Source: Amphritea sp. (lineage in GTDB: Bacteria > Pseudomonadota > Gammaproteobacteria > Pseudomonadales > Balneatricaceae). Taken from it: a stretch of 64,000 bases of DNA. Both the position numbers and the translations under genes were made by a program. Below, piece after piece: positions 54,156 to 62,113 of this stretch. Location: positions 62,001 through 126,000 of the forward strand of contig JAOXSA010000005.1 in assembly GCA_025800245.1 (NCBI GenBank). The letters run 5' to 3'. The notes under the pieces were generated by a model. The model had not been told where the DNA came from. It searched no databases and worked only from the letters and a program-made list of their open reading frames with translations. Numbering within the stretch: position 1 is the stretch's first letter; every line of letters starts with the position of its first letter.

Positions 54156-54936
54156 GGTTCACCACCTGCAGCCAGCCCTGCTTCAGCCAGTTATTAAGCT
54201 CCTGACTCAGATCATCATTGTGTTCAGCAAATCGTTCCAATACATCTGTCAGCGGCTGGGATGACGCCAGCTCTTTTAATATCAGCATCTGCTCAGCACT
54301 GACCTCTGCGATATTCAGATACCAGCCCTGACCACTCCAGCACATATTCAGCGCGATGCGGTAATCGCCAGTAATCAACTCCGGCTCACCCTCTGGCTGC
54401 TGATGCCAGTGCCACAACTGATGCAGATTGAAGCCGGTCTCCAATACCCGCAGTGAAGGGACGCTCTGCACCTTCAGCTCCGCCAGTGCCATCTCTTCCA
54501 GCTGCTGCAAAAAGGCCGCCGAGAGTGGAGTGGCCAGCGCCTGCTGACGCGCATCCTGTATCAACCACTCCAGCTCTGCCATCGCGGCAATATAGGGGTA
54601 GTCGTCCAGACCAGTCTGTTGCAGATATGACCCAAACGCTTCGCCAAACCGATCCAGATCGGCCGCTACCGCCGGGTAATGGTCAACATACCGCTCGCTG
54701 AACGCTGCAAACGCCTCCTGCCCCAGTAACTGCAGTACCACCGGATAAGTAATCTCCAGCGCCCGCAAACGGCCTCCGCGGGTATTGTTCCGGTAAGCTG
54801 CCAGGCAGGTAGCAATATTTGCCTTACCTGCAGCCAGCCACTCTGAAGCCAGAGCGGGATTATCCAGCGCAGCAAAAAAATGTTCCGGCCAGTGCTGCGG
54901 TATATACTGTTGTCGGCTAATTGATTTCAGGGTCAT
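54145..54936 (-). CDS. DUF2063 protein, RiPP-recognition partner (BufC/HvfC type)
   Basis: The 263-residue protein carries the DUF2063 N-terminal domain (AAYRNNTRGGRLRALEITYPVVLQLLGQEAFAAFSERYVDHYP). Such proteins accompany MNIO enzymes in RiPP gene clusters and help present the precursor. It directly overlaps the MNIO gene (54936) and the sigma gene, so all lie in one operon. Annotated as BufC-like by context; the recognition function is inferred from family knowledge. Confidence 0.9.
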   Translation of the reverse strand: MTLKSISRQQYIPQHWPEHFFAALDNPALASEWLAAGKANIATCLAAYRNNTRGGRLRALEITYPVVLQLLGQEAFAAFSERYVDHYPAVAADLDRFGEAFGSYLQQTGLDDYPYIAAMAELEWLIQDARQQALATPLSAAFLQQLEEMALAELKVQSVPSLRVLETGFNLHQLWHWHQQPEGEPELITGDYRIALNMCWSGQGWYLNIAEVSAEQMLILKELASSQPLTDVLERFAEHNDDLSQELNNWLKQGWLQVVNHDQ

Positions 54937-55772
54937 CAGGCCGCCTCCGGGGATTCCAGTACCTGCTGCGCCATTACCGACTCTTCCAGCAACCGCGTCA
55001 GCGACGGCACGTTGTTATCCCACTCAATCAGGGTTGGTCTTGATCCGATGCGGGCTATCGTCTCCCGGAACAGATCCCAGACCTCCGGCCAGACCGGAAA
55101 ACCGTGGGTATCTAATGCCCCCCATTCCGTCTTTTCATACCCTCCCAGATGAATCTGTCGGATTCTCCCGGCTGGCAGTTTCTGTATCTCTTGCTGCGCA
55201 TCATCGCCGAAGTTTATGAAGTTAACCTGAAAATTATTGATATCGAGTAATAACTGACAATCAGCCAGCTCAGCAACCTCTGCCAGAAACTCACCCTCAG
55301 ACAGCTCTGTATGGGGCGGCCGGACATACACCGATACGTTTTCCAGGAGCAGAGGTATCTCCATATAATCCTGCGCGATCCTTACCCGCTCAGCCAGATA
55401 GCGGGCATAAGCCCTGGTCATGGGCAGCGGCAACAGATCATGGCTGTGGGCATTGCCTGCGCTACTGAAACAGGCATGATCAGATATCCAGGCAGCGCCG
55501 GTATCCCGCGCCAGCTGTTTAAGCCGGGCCAGATAGGCAAAATCCAGCGGATCAGTACCCGCCAGATTCATGCCTACCGAATGCAGCACGACAGGATAGT
55601 GTTCCGCGATATAGCAGATACGCTGATAATCCAGACTGCCGTGATGCAAGTGGTTATCGGCCAGCAGCTCCAGCCAGCCTATGCGGCTATCGGGTTCAGG
55701 AAGGTGTTCAGTTATTTCAGGTATATGGGGCCAGCGCAGACCGATGCCAGCTCCCTCAGGCACTCTGTTCAT
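54936..55772 (-). CDS. MNIO family oxidase (DUF692, BufB type)
   Basis: The 278-residue enzyme is of the DUF692/MbnB family, a TIM-barrel multinuclear non-heme iron oxidase that modifies cysteines in RiPP precursors. Visible: GIGLRWPHIPEI at the N-terminus, WLELLADNH, VLHSVGMNLAG, WISDHACFSS, LLENVSVYVRPP, LDINNFQVN, IHLGGYEK and DTHGFPV, carrying the His/Asp/Glu iron ligands. It stands between the precursor gene (upstream, 75 bp away) and the DUF2063 gene. This is the modifying enzyme of the bufferin-like operon. Confidence 0.94.
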   Translation of the reverse strand: MNRVPEGAGIGLRWPHIPEITEHLPEPDSRIGWLELLADNHLHHGSLDYQRICYIAEHYPVVLHSVGMNLAGTDPLDFAYLARLKQLARDTGAAWISDHACFSSAGNAHSHDLLPLPMTRAYARYLAERVRIAQDYMEIPLLLENVSVYVRPPHTELSEGEFLAEVAELADCQLLLDINNFQVNFINFGDDAQQEIQKLPAGRIRQIHLGGYEKTEWGALDTHGFPVWPEVWDLFRETIARIGSRPTLIEWDNNVPSLTRLLEESVMAQQVLESPEAA

Positions 55773-55808
55773 AAGCGTTCGGAGCCTTATATTTTGTCAG
55801 GAGAGAAT

Positions 55809-55838
55809 CAGCTGTGCCGGTGTTTTCCGGCACAGCTG
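55809..55838 (-). promoter_or_regulatory. strong hairpin between precursor and enzyme genes
   Basis: CAGCTGTGCCGG and CCGGCACAGCTG form a perfect 12-bp stem with a six-base loop. On the minus strand it is followed by ATTCTCTCC, not a U-tract, so it is more likely a message-stabilising or attenuating hairpin. It would let the precursor be made in excess over its modifying enzymes. Confidence 0.8.
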
Positions 55839-55846
55839 CGGTGAGC

Positions 55847-56125
55847 TTACGCTTTGGCAGGCTTCACTTTCTTCACCACACCACCGATCTTGTCGCAGGT
55901 ACCTTTCGGGGTGTAAACCCACTCGTTCGGATCGTTATCCACAGTAGCCTGACCAGCACAGCCATGCTTACCGTCCAGAGCACCACAGTCATTCTTACCG
56001 GCTAACGCAACTCCGGCACATTTTTCCCAGGCTGCTGGCTGTTCTGGCACGGCCATCGCCGATGATGCGCCAACCAGAGCCAGACCCGCAATCGCAGTTT
56101 TCAGAGCTGTTGTTGTTTTAGACAT
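55847..56125 (-). CDS. bufferin-type RiPP precursor (DUF2282, BufA1-like)
   Basis: The start at 56125 has GAGGAAAGG upstream and gives a signal peptide ([19 protein letters not shown]... SAMA) plus a 67-residue mature part. Four cysteines are placed as in DUF2282: C36 (EKCAG), C47 (GKNDCGA), C56 (HGCAGQ) and C77 (KGTCDK). The EKCxG...GKNxC pattern is the known signature. After modification such peptides bind copper in the periplasm and protect the cell. Its position first in the operon with MNIO and DUF2063 genes supports the call strongly. Confidence 0.93.
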   Translation of the reverse strand: MSKTTTALKTAIAGLALVGASSAMAVPEQPAAWEKCAGVALAGKNDCGALDGKHGCAGQATVDNDPNEWVYTPKGTCDKIGGVVKKVKPAKA

Positions 56126-56361
56126 AACCTTTCCTCGTTCATTTTTATAAGAAGCAATCACAATGAGTAACGACACAAACAACCTGTCCCGACCCGCCAG
56201 AATTAACGACGGTTTTACGACAGGCTTATCAGTGATAACGAAGAAGAAAGGGATCTGATTGCAGAAAAATCAGATTTTTTTGAAAAACAGATCCCGACAG
56301 GCTGACATTTCGCGAGAAACCACCTGCCGGATGCATCAGAAAAGCTGCTCAGAGATATGGA

Positions 56362-56784
56362 TCAGCTGTGGACGGGGACCGCTTCGATCAATTTAAGAAT
56401 CAGGCGATTCACACTCTCCCCTGACATCTCATACGGATTGAATTCCGGGGTACCGGAATATTTCAGATTGATCGGCGCGGTAATACTGGTTTCCGGGATA
56501 TAGCCCATCGACCAGCTGGCAAATTGCCGCTCAACGATCTCCTGATAGTCCAGAATCACCACATTCTTATGGCGGGGATCGTTGAGAATCTTATGATAAG
56601 TCTGGTTTACCTGATCCCTGGTGCCTTCCAGACATTGCAGAAAGATCTTGCGGGTAAAGCAGAGAATACCGGTGACATTATTGCCAGTATTATGCTTTTT
56701 CGCAGCCTCAAGAATATTAGCAATATCATCAGCACCAAAGCCTTCGGTAACAGTGCTGGCGTATATCAGTCGTACAAGATGCAT
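56362..56784 (-). CDS. BLUF-domain blue-light photoreceptor
   Basis: The 140-residue single-domain protein has a BLUF fold that binds FAD. Photocycle residues are present: Y8 (MHLVRLIYAS), N35/N36 (NNVTGIL), Q50 (FLQCLEG), and W91 and M93 (FASWSMGY). RH at 71-72 also fits the family. The remaining C-terminal helices (about 100-140) are typical of short BLUF proteins. No output domain is fused, so it must act on a partner protein; the many GGDEF/EAL proteins in the region are candidates, without direct evidence. Confidence 0.95.
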   Translation of the reverse strand: MHLVRLIYASTVTEGFGADDIANILEAAKKHNTGNNVTGILCFTRKIFLQCLEGTRDQVNQTYHKILNDPRHKNVVILDYQEIVERQFASWSMGYIPETSITAPINLKYSGTPEFNPYEMSGESVNRLILKLIEAVPVHS

Positions 56785-56904
56785 GGGCTTGCTCCTTAAG
56801 CTCTGTTGTTCAGTGAATACAAAGGCTCTGATCGCAGAGCTTACAGGAGAAAGTATGTGTTCGGGCCCTGAGGAATCAAGCAGCGACTACCCAAATTGCC
56901 AGAA

Positions 56905-57297
56905 TTACTGCATCACGATCGGATTCTCCTCGCGATCAAAGATCAGATAGCGGGACAGATCTTCGCCCATGGTCAGGCCGTTAGCCATCTGATTAAGATA
57001 GGGATCAGCGTCCTCAGTCGTCGGCGCTACACCGTTTTCACCGCTGAGCCCGGCAATAATGACGAAGTTCCAGTCGCTGGAGATCTGATCCGCCTCAGCA
57101 ACCAGAGCTGAAAACGATTCAACTTCTTCTGGCAGTTTATCCACGCACATCACCGGAGCAATGGTGCCATGCTGCTTTTTACGCTGCTTTTTCGGATTAC
57201 TGGAGCCGCCCTCAGCCAGTGCAAACAGCATCAGCAAACGTTGTGGCTGGTCCTGTGACTGAGCCATCTCAAGCAGATCGGAGAATTTAGAAATCAT
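56905..57297 (-). CDS. small conserved protein of unknown function
   Basis: The 130-residue soluble protein has GTIAPVMCVDKLPEEVESFSALVAEAD and WNFVIIAGLSGENGVAPTTEDADPYLNQM. Similar small proteins occur in many proteobacteria and are sometimes mislabelled as ribonucleotide reductase subunits; it has none of the features of that enzyme. It is transcribed leftward; the BLUF gene follows 120 bp downstream in the same direction. Function unknown. Confidence 0.85.
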   Translation of the reverse strand: MISKFSDLLEMAQSQDQPQRLLMLFALAEGGSSNPKKQRKKQHGTIAPVMCVDKLPEEVESFSALVAEADQISSDWNFVIIAGLSGENGVAPTTEDADPYLNQMANGLTMGEDLSRYLIFDREENPIVMQ

Positions 57298-57428
57298 GGA
57301 TAAGTACCTCTTTGTGTCAGCCTTAAAGGGTACTGAATCATGACGCTGCCGACTTGATATAGATCAGGTACTGCTCCCGGCCTGCCGATTCATAAGAGGT
57401 AGTCGAGCTGGTCAAAAGTAGATATTGA

Positions 57429-58385
57429 TTACTCAGCTACCTTAAACACCTCGGTTCCCGGGTGAAAGGCGTACCAGGCAAACCAGAACAGATTCACCAC
57501 CGGTAAGGACTGGCCATCAGCCAGGTACACCTGCGCATCACGGGCAACAGCATCGTAGACAATACGCAGCTCAGTGCCGGCAAGGGTATCGTTAAACTCA
57601 CCCTGTTCGCCACGGCGGGCCAGCTCAGAAAACGGATAGGCACGGGCAACACCCTTCAACTCCACACCAATCACGCGCTCTTTAGGATGATAAGCCTGAC
57701 TCATAAACTCCACCGGAAAATAGAGCAGGGTGGAGTCATCATAATCACCGTATGGGTTACGGCTGTAATCCCTCTCTGTGCCGGTGTCACGGGATAATAC
57801 CTGCGTATCCGGGTAGCGCTCCTGCCAGTCTTGCCAGCGGCTATGAGACGCCGTCAGCGGCATCAGCACTTTGCCCTTCATCGGTCCGCTTATCGCCCGG
57901 TGATGCAGCTGTGACCAGAGTGAGTCGGTCTGCCGGTCGTACAGCAGCACATCACTGTTATACAACAGACCGGATACCCCGAAGTCCAGTTCCTGTTGAT
58001 CAATCACTGAGCGGTAGACAACACCACTGCCACATAGCGGGCAGTATGTAACGACTACCGGTTGATCGGCATACCGGTCATTGACGATCTCATGCCAGTT
58101 CAATATTGCAATGGGATAAGCTCTGGCTATGCCGTTATAAAACACGCCGATGACACGATCATCAGGCTGTAGCCAGTCTGCCTGTTCAGCAGTCTCGAAC
58201 AGTGGACTATCAATTGCAGGAATACCATCTTTCGGTGGCCCACCCGGCATTATATGACCCTGATAGATAAGACTGTCAGACAGGTCAAAGCCGTTCAGCG
58301 TCCGCGCCGGAGAAAAAGGAGCGAGGCTGACAGTAATCAGAAAGAAAAAGGCAACGCTGAGTCGCCAGCGGGATAAACGCTGCAT
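57429..58385 (-). CDS. DUF3179 domain protein, exported
   Basis: The start at 58385 (MQRLSRWRLSVAFFFLITVSLAPFSPA) gives a signal peptide; the in-frame start 23 codons earlier is unlikely. DUF3179 traits are visible: RVIGVFYNGIARAYPIAILNWHEIVND, VTYCPLCGSGVVYRS with its CxxC, and RVIGVELKGVARAYPFSEL as a second, similar repeat. The function of the family is not known; a periplasmic location is expected from the signal. It appears to be transcribed alone. Confidence 0.9.
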   Translation of the reverse strand: MQRLSRWRLSVAFFFLITVSLAPFSPARTLNGFDLSDSLIYQGHIMPGGPPKDGIPAIDSPLFETAEQADWLQPDDRVIGVFYNGIARAYPIAILNWHEIVNDRYADQPVVVTYCPLCGSGVVYRSVIDQQELDFGVSGLLYNSDVLLYDRQTDSLWSQLHHRAISGPMKGKVLMPLTASHSRWQDWQERYPDTQVLSRDTGTERDYSRNPYGDYDDSTLLYFPVEFMSQAYHPKERVIGVELKGVARAYPFSELARRGEQGEFNDTLAGTELRIVYDAVARDAQVYLADGQSLPVVNLFWFAWYAFHPGTEVFKVAE

Positions 58386-58503
58386 TGTGCACTCCACCGC
58401 CTGCTGAACCCGAAGACCGGAAACAGAAAAGCCCAGCAATAAAGCTGTATACAATCAATAAAGTATAGGGAGATAGATAAATATAAGAGGGGAAAGTTCA
58501 AGT

Positions 58504-58590
58504 TGGTGCAGATGGGGAGACTCGAACTCCCACGCCCGTGAAGGCACTAGCACCTGAAGCTAGCGTGTCTACCAATTCCACCACATCTGC
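58504..58590 (-). tRNA. tRNA-Leu (CAG), copy 1
   Basis: This 87-nt cloverleaf has a long variable arm as expected of tRNA-Leu. The acceptor is GCAGATG/CATCTGC, the anticodon stem CTAGC/GCTAG encloses TTCAGGT, giving anticodon CAG, and the CCA is encoded. It is identical to the copy at 58683-58769. Confidence 0.97.
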
Positions 58591-58682
58591 GTATCAACTT
58601 GTCACGTTTAAGGGCGTCCCCCTGCTATGATTATAGCTGTATCTTCCGAAGCTCAATCACCTGTCTGTTGCGCTCAAGTGAT

Positions 58683-58769
58683 TGGTGCAGATGGGGAGAC
58701 TCGAACTCCCACGCCCGTGAAGGCACTAGCACCTGAAGCTAGCGTGTCTACCAATTCCACCACATCTGC
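58683..58769 (-). tRNA. tRNA-Leu (CAG), copy 2
   Basis: This identical tandem copy lies 92 bp upstream of copy 1 in the same direction, and the two are probably transcribed together. Tandem tRNA duplication is common for highly used CUG codons. Confidence 0.97.
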
Positions 58770-58834
58770 TTCGAAAGAGGTGCGCATTATAATGACGCGT
58801 TTTTCATTTGTGAAGACCAATCACTAACTTTTTT

Positions 58835-59935
58835 TTATTTTTTTGATAAACAAGCAGTTAGGTTGTCGGCCATCTCCTGGAGGAAGGCCACATAGCCATC
58901 TGCATCGGCTTCCACCTCAATCGCCAGCGGGTCCAGTTTGCCAACATTCACGTCCAGACCACGGGTCAGACTGTCCACCACCGGCGCTTTAAATTGCGGT
59001 TCAATAAAGATACAAGCCGCCTGCTGCTGCTCCAACGCACCACGTATCTCACTCAGACGCTTCGCACCTGGCTTACGACCCGGATCAACGGTGAAGTAAC
59101 CCAGCTGATTCATACCATAGTGCTCCATATAGCTTGCAAATGCGTCATGGAATACAAAAAAGCCCGGTTTCTGGACCGATTTCAGCTGCTCAGCGATACG
59201 TTTATCAGCAGCCATCACCTGCTGCTCGAACTGGATATAGTCCTGCTGCCAGAGCGCGGTGTGTTCCGGGTAATCGGCAATCAGGCGATCACGAATTCGT
59301 TCTGCTGCTTCCAGCGCCAACTCCGGAGCCATCCAGATATGCGGATCACCGTTATGGTGGTGATGCTCGTGACCGGCATGCTCGTTCTCTTCTTCATGAC
59401 CCGCTTCATCATGATGGTCTTCATCACCATGCTCATCGTGATCATCGTGCGCGGCATGCTCATCATGGCCATGATCGTCATGATCTTTATGCTCAGCGTG
59501 GTCATCATGACCTTTATGTTCATCATCATGGCCGTGGTGATCATCATGCCCCTTGTGCTCATCATGATCGTCATGGCCTTCATGCTCATCACCCTGACCT
59601 TCTTCTTCCGTCAACAGCGCCAGCGCCGGACGCTCCAACTGGCTGACCGGCTTACGCAGGAACAGCTCCAGATCTTCACCCACCCAGACAAACAGATCTG
59701 TATCGTGCATACGACGAATTGAAGATGGCTTCAGAGAATAGTGGTGCGGCGAAGTCCCTGGCGGCATCAGTACGTCAACGTCTGCGTGATCACCCAGCAT
59801 TGATTCTGCAATCAACTGCAACGGCTTGATACTGGTCAGAATTTTAACCTGTGGCTCAGCAGCCATAGCAGGGATAGAAAACATTGCAGCAAACAGTGCC
59901 GCACTGGCGCTCAAACGGGTGAAATTCGAAGTCAT
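58835..59935 (-). CDS. znuA: zinc ABC transporter substrate-binding protein ZnuA
   Basis: This is the periplasmic zinc-capturing protein. The start at 59935 (MTSNFTRLSASAALFAAMFSIPAMA) is favoured because it gives a normal signal peptide and a usable leader behind the Zur site; ATG at 59956 would lie only about 15 bp from it. The metal ligand regions are visible: PPGTSPHHYSLKPS, GDPHIWMAPE, FHDAFASYMEHYG and EPQFKAPVV. A very long His/Asp/Glu loop (about 29 His within roughly 85 residues) sits between the first and second ligands, longer than in most ZnuA. It is transcribed away from zur-znuC-znuB. Confidence 0.96.
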   Translation of the reverse strand: MTSNFTRLSASAALFAAMFSIPAMAAEPQVKILTSIKPLQLIAESMLGDHADVDVLMPPGTSPHHYSLKPSSIRRMHDTDLFVWVGEDLELFLRKPVSQLERPALALLTEEEGQGDEHEGHDDHDEHKGHDDHHGHDDEHKGHDDHAEHKDHDDHGHDEHAAHDDHDEHGDEDHHDEAGHEEENEHAGHEHHHHNGDPHIWMAPELALEAAERIRDRLIADYPEHTALWQQDYIQFEQQVMAADKRIAEQLKSVQKPGFFVFHDAFASYMEHYGMNQLGYFTVDPGRKPGAKRLSEIRGALEQQQAACIFIEPQFKAPVVDSLTRGLDVNVGKLDPLAIEVEADADGYVAFLQEMADNLTACLSKK

Positions 59936-59971
59936 CGGTAGTAAAGTCGCTGTCATATTAAAGATCTGCAA

Positions 59972-59984
59972 GTTATAGTATAAC
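59972..59984. promoter_or_regulatory. Zur-like operator between znuA and zur
   Basis: GTTATAGTATAAC is a perfect palindrome around one central base, extended by GCAA (59968-59971) and GTTGC (59985-59989). It fits the core GTTATANTATAAC of the gammaproteobacterial Zur site and lies between the divergent znuA and zur-znuCB units. Confidence 0.9.
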
Positions 59985-60026
59985 GTTGCTTGATGCAACC
60001 AGAATCATGCCTTCGGAGTGCCGCCC

Positions 60027-60524
60027 ATGAGTGTGCAGAAAAACATCGCCTATCAGCCGGATCACGACCATAACCGTTGCATCAATTCAGCACTGCAACA
60101 AGCTCACGATCTCTGTAAAGCAAACGGCCAGCGTCTGACCAGAATCCGCGAACTGGTATTGAAACTGGTCTGGCAGAGCCATAAACCGATGGGCGCCTAT
60201 GATCTTTTACCCGCCATCGCTGAGGCCGGGTTTAATTCTGCACCACCGACGGTCTATCGGGCGCTGGAATTCCTGCAGGAACAAGGACTGGTTCACCGAC
60301 TCGCCTCTCTGAACGCTTTTATTGGCTGCACCCACCCGGGACATAACCATCAGGGCCACTTTCTGATCTGCAGCATCTGCGGCACTGCGGCCGAGCTGGA
60401 ATCCAATGCTATCAGCCAGAGTATCAACGACTGTGCGGAACAGGCCGGCTTTACGGTAGAACAGCAGAACGTCGAAATTCTGGGTCGCTGCCCCAACTGC
60501 CTGCAAACGGATGACACACATTAA
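60027..60524 (+). CDS. zur: zinc uptake regulator Zur (Fur family)
   Basis: The start at 60027 (MSVQKNIAYQPDHDHNRC) has GGAG eight bases upstream; GTG at 60018 overlaps that site and is unlikely. The protein (165 residues) has a winged HTH (LTRIRELVLKLVWQSHKPMGAYDLLPAI...PPTVYRALEFL) and the Fur-family metal sites: HPGHNHQGHFLICSICG and CPNC near the C-terminus. It represses zinc uptake when zinc is bound. It overlaps znuC by TAATG, forming zur-znuC-znuB. Confidence 0.96.
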   Translation: MSVQKNIAYQPDHDHNRCINSALQQAHDLCKANGQRLTRIRELVLKLVWQSHKPMGAYDLLPAIAEAGFNSAPPTVYRALEFLQEQGLVHRLASLNAFIGCTHPGHNHQGHFLICSICGTAAELESNAISQSINDCAEQAGFTVEQQNVEILGRCPNCLQTDDTH

Positions 60525-61315
60525 TGAGCCCGCAACAACTGATCAGCATTACCGATCTGCAAATCAGCTTTGGTGAAAATACCGTCGTCAGCGATGTCAG
60601 CATGACCCTGAACCGCGGCGAAATTACCACACTGATCGGCCCTAACGGCGCAGGCAAGACCACTCTGGTCAAAGCCGTACTGGGGCTACTGGAGCCCAGC
60701 GGTGGCGAAATTACCCGCACTGACGCATTGCGCATCGGCTATATGCCACAGAAACTGCATATCGATGCCACGTTTCCGCTTACTGTCGAGCGCTTCCTTA
60801 AAACGGCAGCCTTTGCTTCACAGAGCGATCGCGAACAGGCCCTGCAAGCGGTCGGCGCCAATACGCTTCTGAAGCAATCCGTACACAGCCTGTCCGGTGG
60901 TGAGATGCAGCGGGTACTGCTGGCACGGGCGCTGCTGCGTAAACCCGAACTGCTGGTACTGGATGAACCGGCTCAGGGTGTCGATATTAATGGCCAGGTA
61001 GAACTCTACAATCTGATCGCCCGTATCCGTGATCAGTATGGCTGCGCAGTACTGATGATCTCCCATGACCTGCATCTGGTAATGGCTGCCACCGATCAGG
61101 TAATTTGCCTGAACCGTCATATCTGCTGTTCTGGTCGTCCGGAGCAGGTCAGTAACCATCCATCTTATAAAGAACTGTTCGGGGTACCCGGTGCGGAGAA
61201 CCTCGCACTATACAGCCACCACCATAACCACCAGCACAATGAACACGGAGATATCGTGCCTTTAGAAAGCTCAGACCAACCCGGGACGGATGATTGCTGC
61301 GGAGGACACCGCTGA
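60524..61315 (+). CDS. znuC: zinc ABC transporter ATP-binding protein ZnuC
   Basis: The 263-residue ATPase has Walker A GPNGAGKTTL, signature LSGGEMQRVLLARAL and Walker B LLVLDEPAQGVD, then the switch His in MISHDLH. The C-terminal tail is rich in His and Cys (SHHHNHQHNEH...DDCCGGH) and may bind zinc. It powers uptake through ZnuB. Its ATG overlaps the zur stop, and its stop overlaps the znuB start. Confidence 0.97.
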   Translation: MSPQQLISITDLQISFGENTVVSDVSMTLNRGEITTLIGPNGAGKTTLVKAVLGLLEPSGGEITRTDALRIGYMPQKLHIDATFPLTVERFLKTAAFASQSDREQALQAVGANTLLKQSVHSLSGGEMQRVLLARALLRKPELLVLDEPAQGVDINGQVELYNLIARIRDQYGCAVLMISHDLHLVMAATDQVICLNRHICCSGRPEQVSNHPSYKELFGVPGAENLALYSHHHNHQHNEHGDIVPLESSDQPGTDDCCGGHR

Positions 61316-62106
61316 TGGCTGAATTTCTGATTCTGGCGTTGCTGGGCGGTATCGGTGTCGCACTGGTAGCAGGCCCGCTTGGTTCGTTCGTGGTCTGGCG
61401 CCGGATGGCTTACTTTGGCGATACCCTGGCTCACTCCGCACTGCTGGGCATCGCCCTGGGGGTGCTGTTCGATATTAATTTTAATCTTGCTGTAATCAGC
61501 TGTTGTGTGATTCTGGCGCTGATTCTGGTGAGCCTGCAGCGGCAACGGCTGGTCGCCACCGATACCTTGCTCGGCATTATGGCCCACAGCAGCCTGTCAC
61601 TGGGCCTGGTAGCTGTATCCCTGCTGGATGATGTGCGGGTCGATCTGCTGGAATACCTGTTCGGCGATCTGCTGGCGATTACACCTAATGATCTGATCTG
61701 GATCTACGTCGGCGGGGCCGTGGTTCTGCTATTGCTCTGGCGGCTATGGAACCCTCTACTGGCGATCACCATAAATGAAGAGCTGGCGCAGGTAGAAGGG
61801 GTGAATGTCACTCAGGTACGACTGGCACTGATGCTTCTGATCGGCGTAGTGATTGCGATAGCGATGAAAGTGGTGGGAATTCTGCTGATTACCTCATTGC
61901 TGATTATTCCCGCCGCAGCGGCGCGCAAACTGGCCAGCACACCAGAGCAGATGGCGGTCTTTGCCAGTCTGCTGGGCATGATCGCAGTCGCAATGGGCCT
62001 TTATGCTTCCTGGCATTTTGACACGCCCGCCGGTCCGTCTGTGGTGGTCGCGGCACTGGCTGAGTTTCTGCTGCTCTACAGCTTGCCAATCCGGCGCACA
62101 GCCTGA
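61315..62106 (+). CDS. znuB: zinc ABC transporter permease ZnuB
   Basis: The start at 61315 (MAEFLILALLGG) overlaps the znuC stop in a TGATG junction; a start at 61294 would duplicate seven znuC codons. The protein (about 263 residues) is a multi-span inner-membrane permease of the metal ABC-3 type: GPLGSFVVWRRMAYFGDTLAHSALLGIALG, then NEELAQVEGVNV and LLITSLLIIPAAAARKLA. It makes the zinc channel with ZnuC and ZnuA. Confidence 0.96.
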   Translation: MAEFLILALLGGIGVALVAGPLGSFVVWRRMAYFGDTLAHSALLGIALGVLFDINFNLAVISCCVILALILVSLQRQRLVATDTLLGIMAHSSLSLGLVAVSLLDDVRVDLLEYLFGDLLAITPNDLIWIYVGGAVVLLLLWRLWNPLLAITINEELAQVEGVNVTQVRLALMLLIGVVIAIAMKVVGILLITSLLIIPAAAARKLASTPEQMAVFASLLGMIAVAMGLYASWHFDTPAGPSVVVAALAEFLLLYSLPIRRTA

Positions 62107-62113
62107 GCCCGGA

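Noticed and set aside
56126..56361. ECF-type promoter upstream of the RiPP precursor
   Set aside because: Motifs such as CGTCGT are present, but no -35/-10 pair with proper spacing could be picked out without comparison to other promoters.
58504..58769. Tandem tRNA-Leu copies as ends of an integrated element
   Set aside because: Both are complete and only 92 bp apart, with nothing between them; simple gene duplication explains them.
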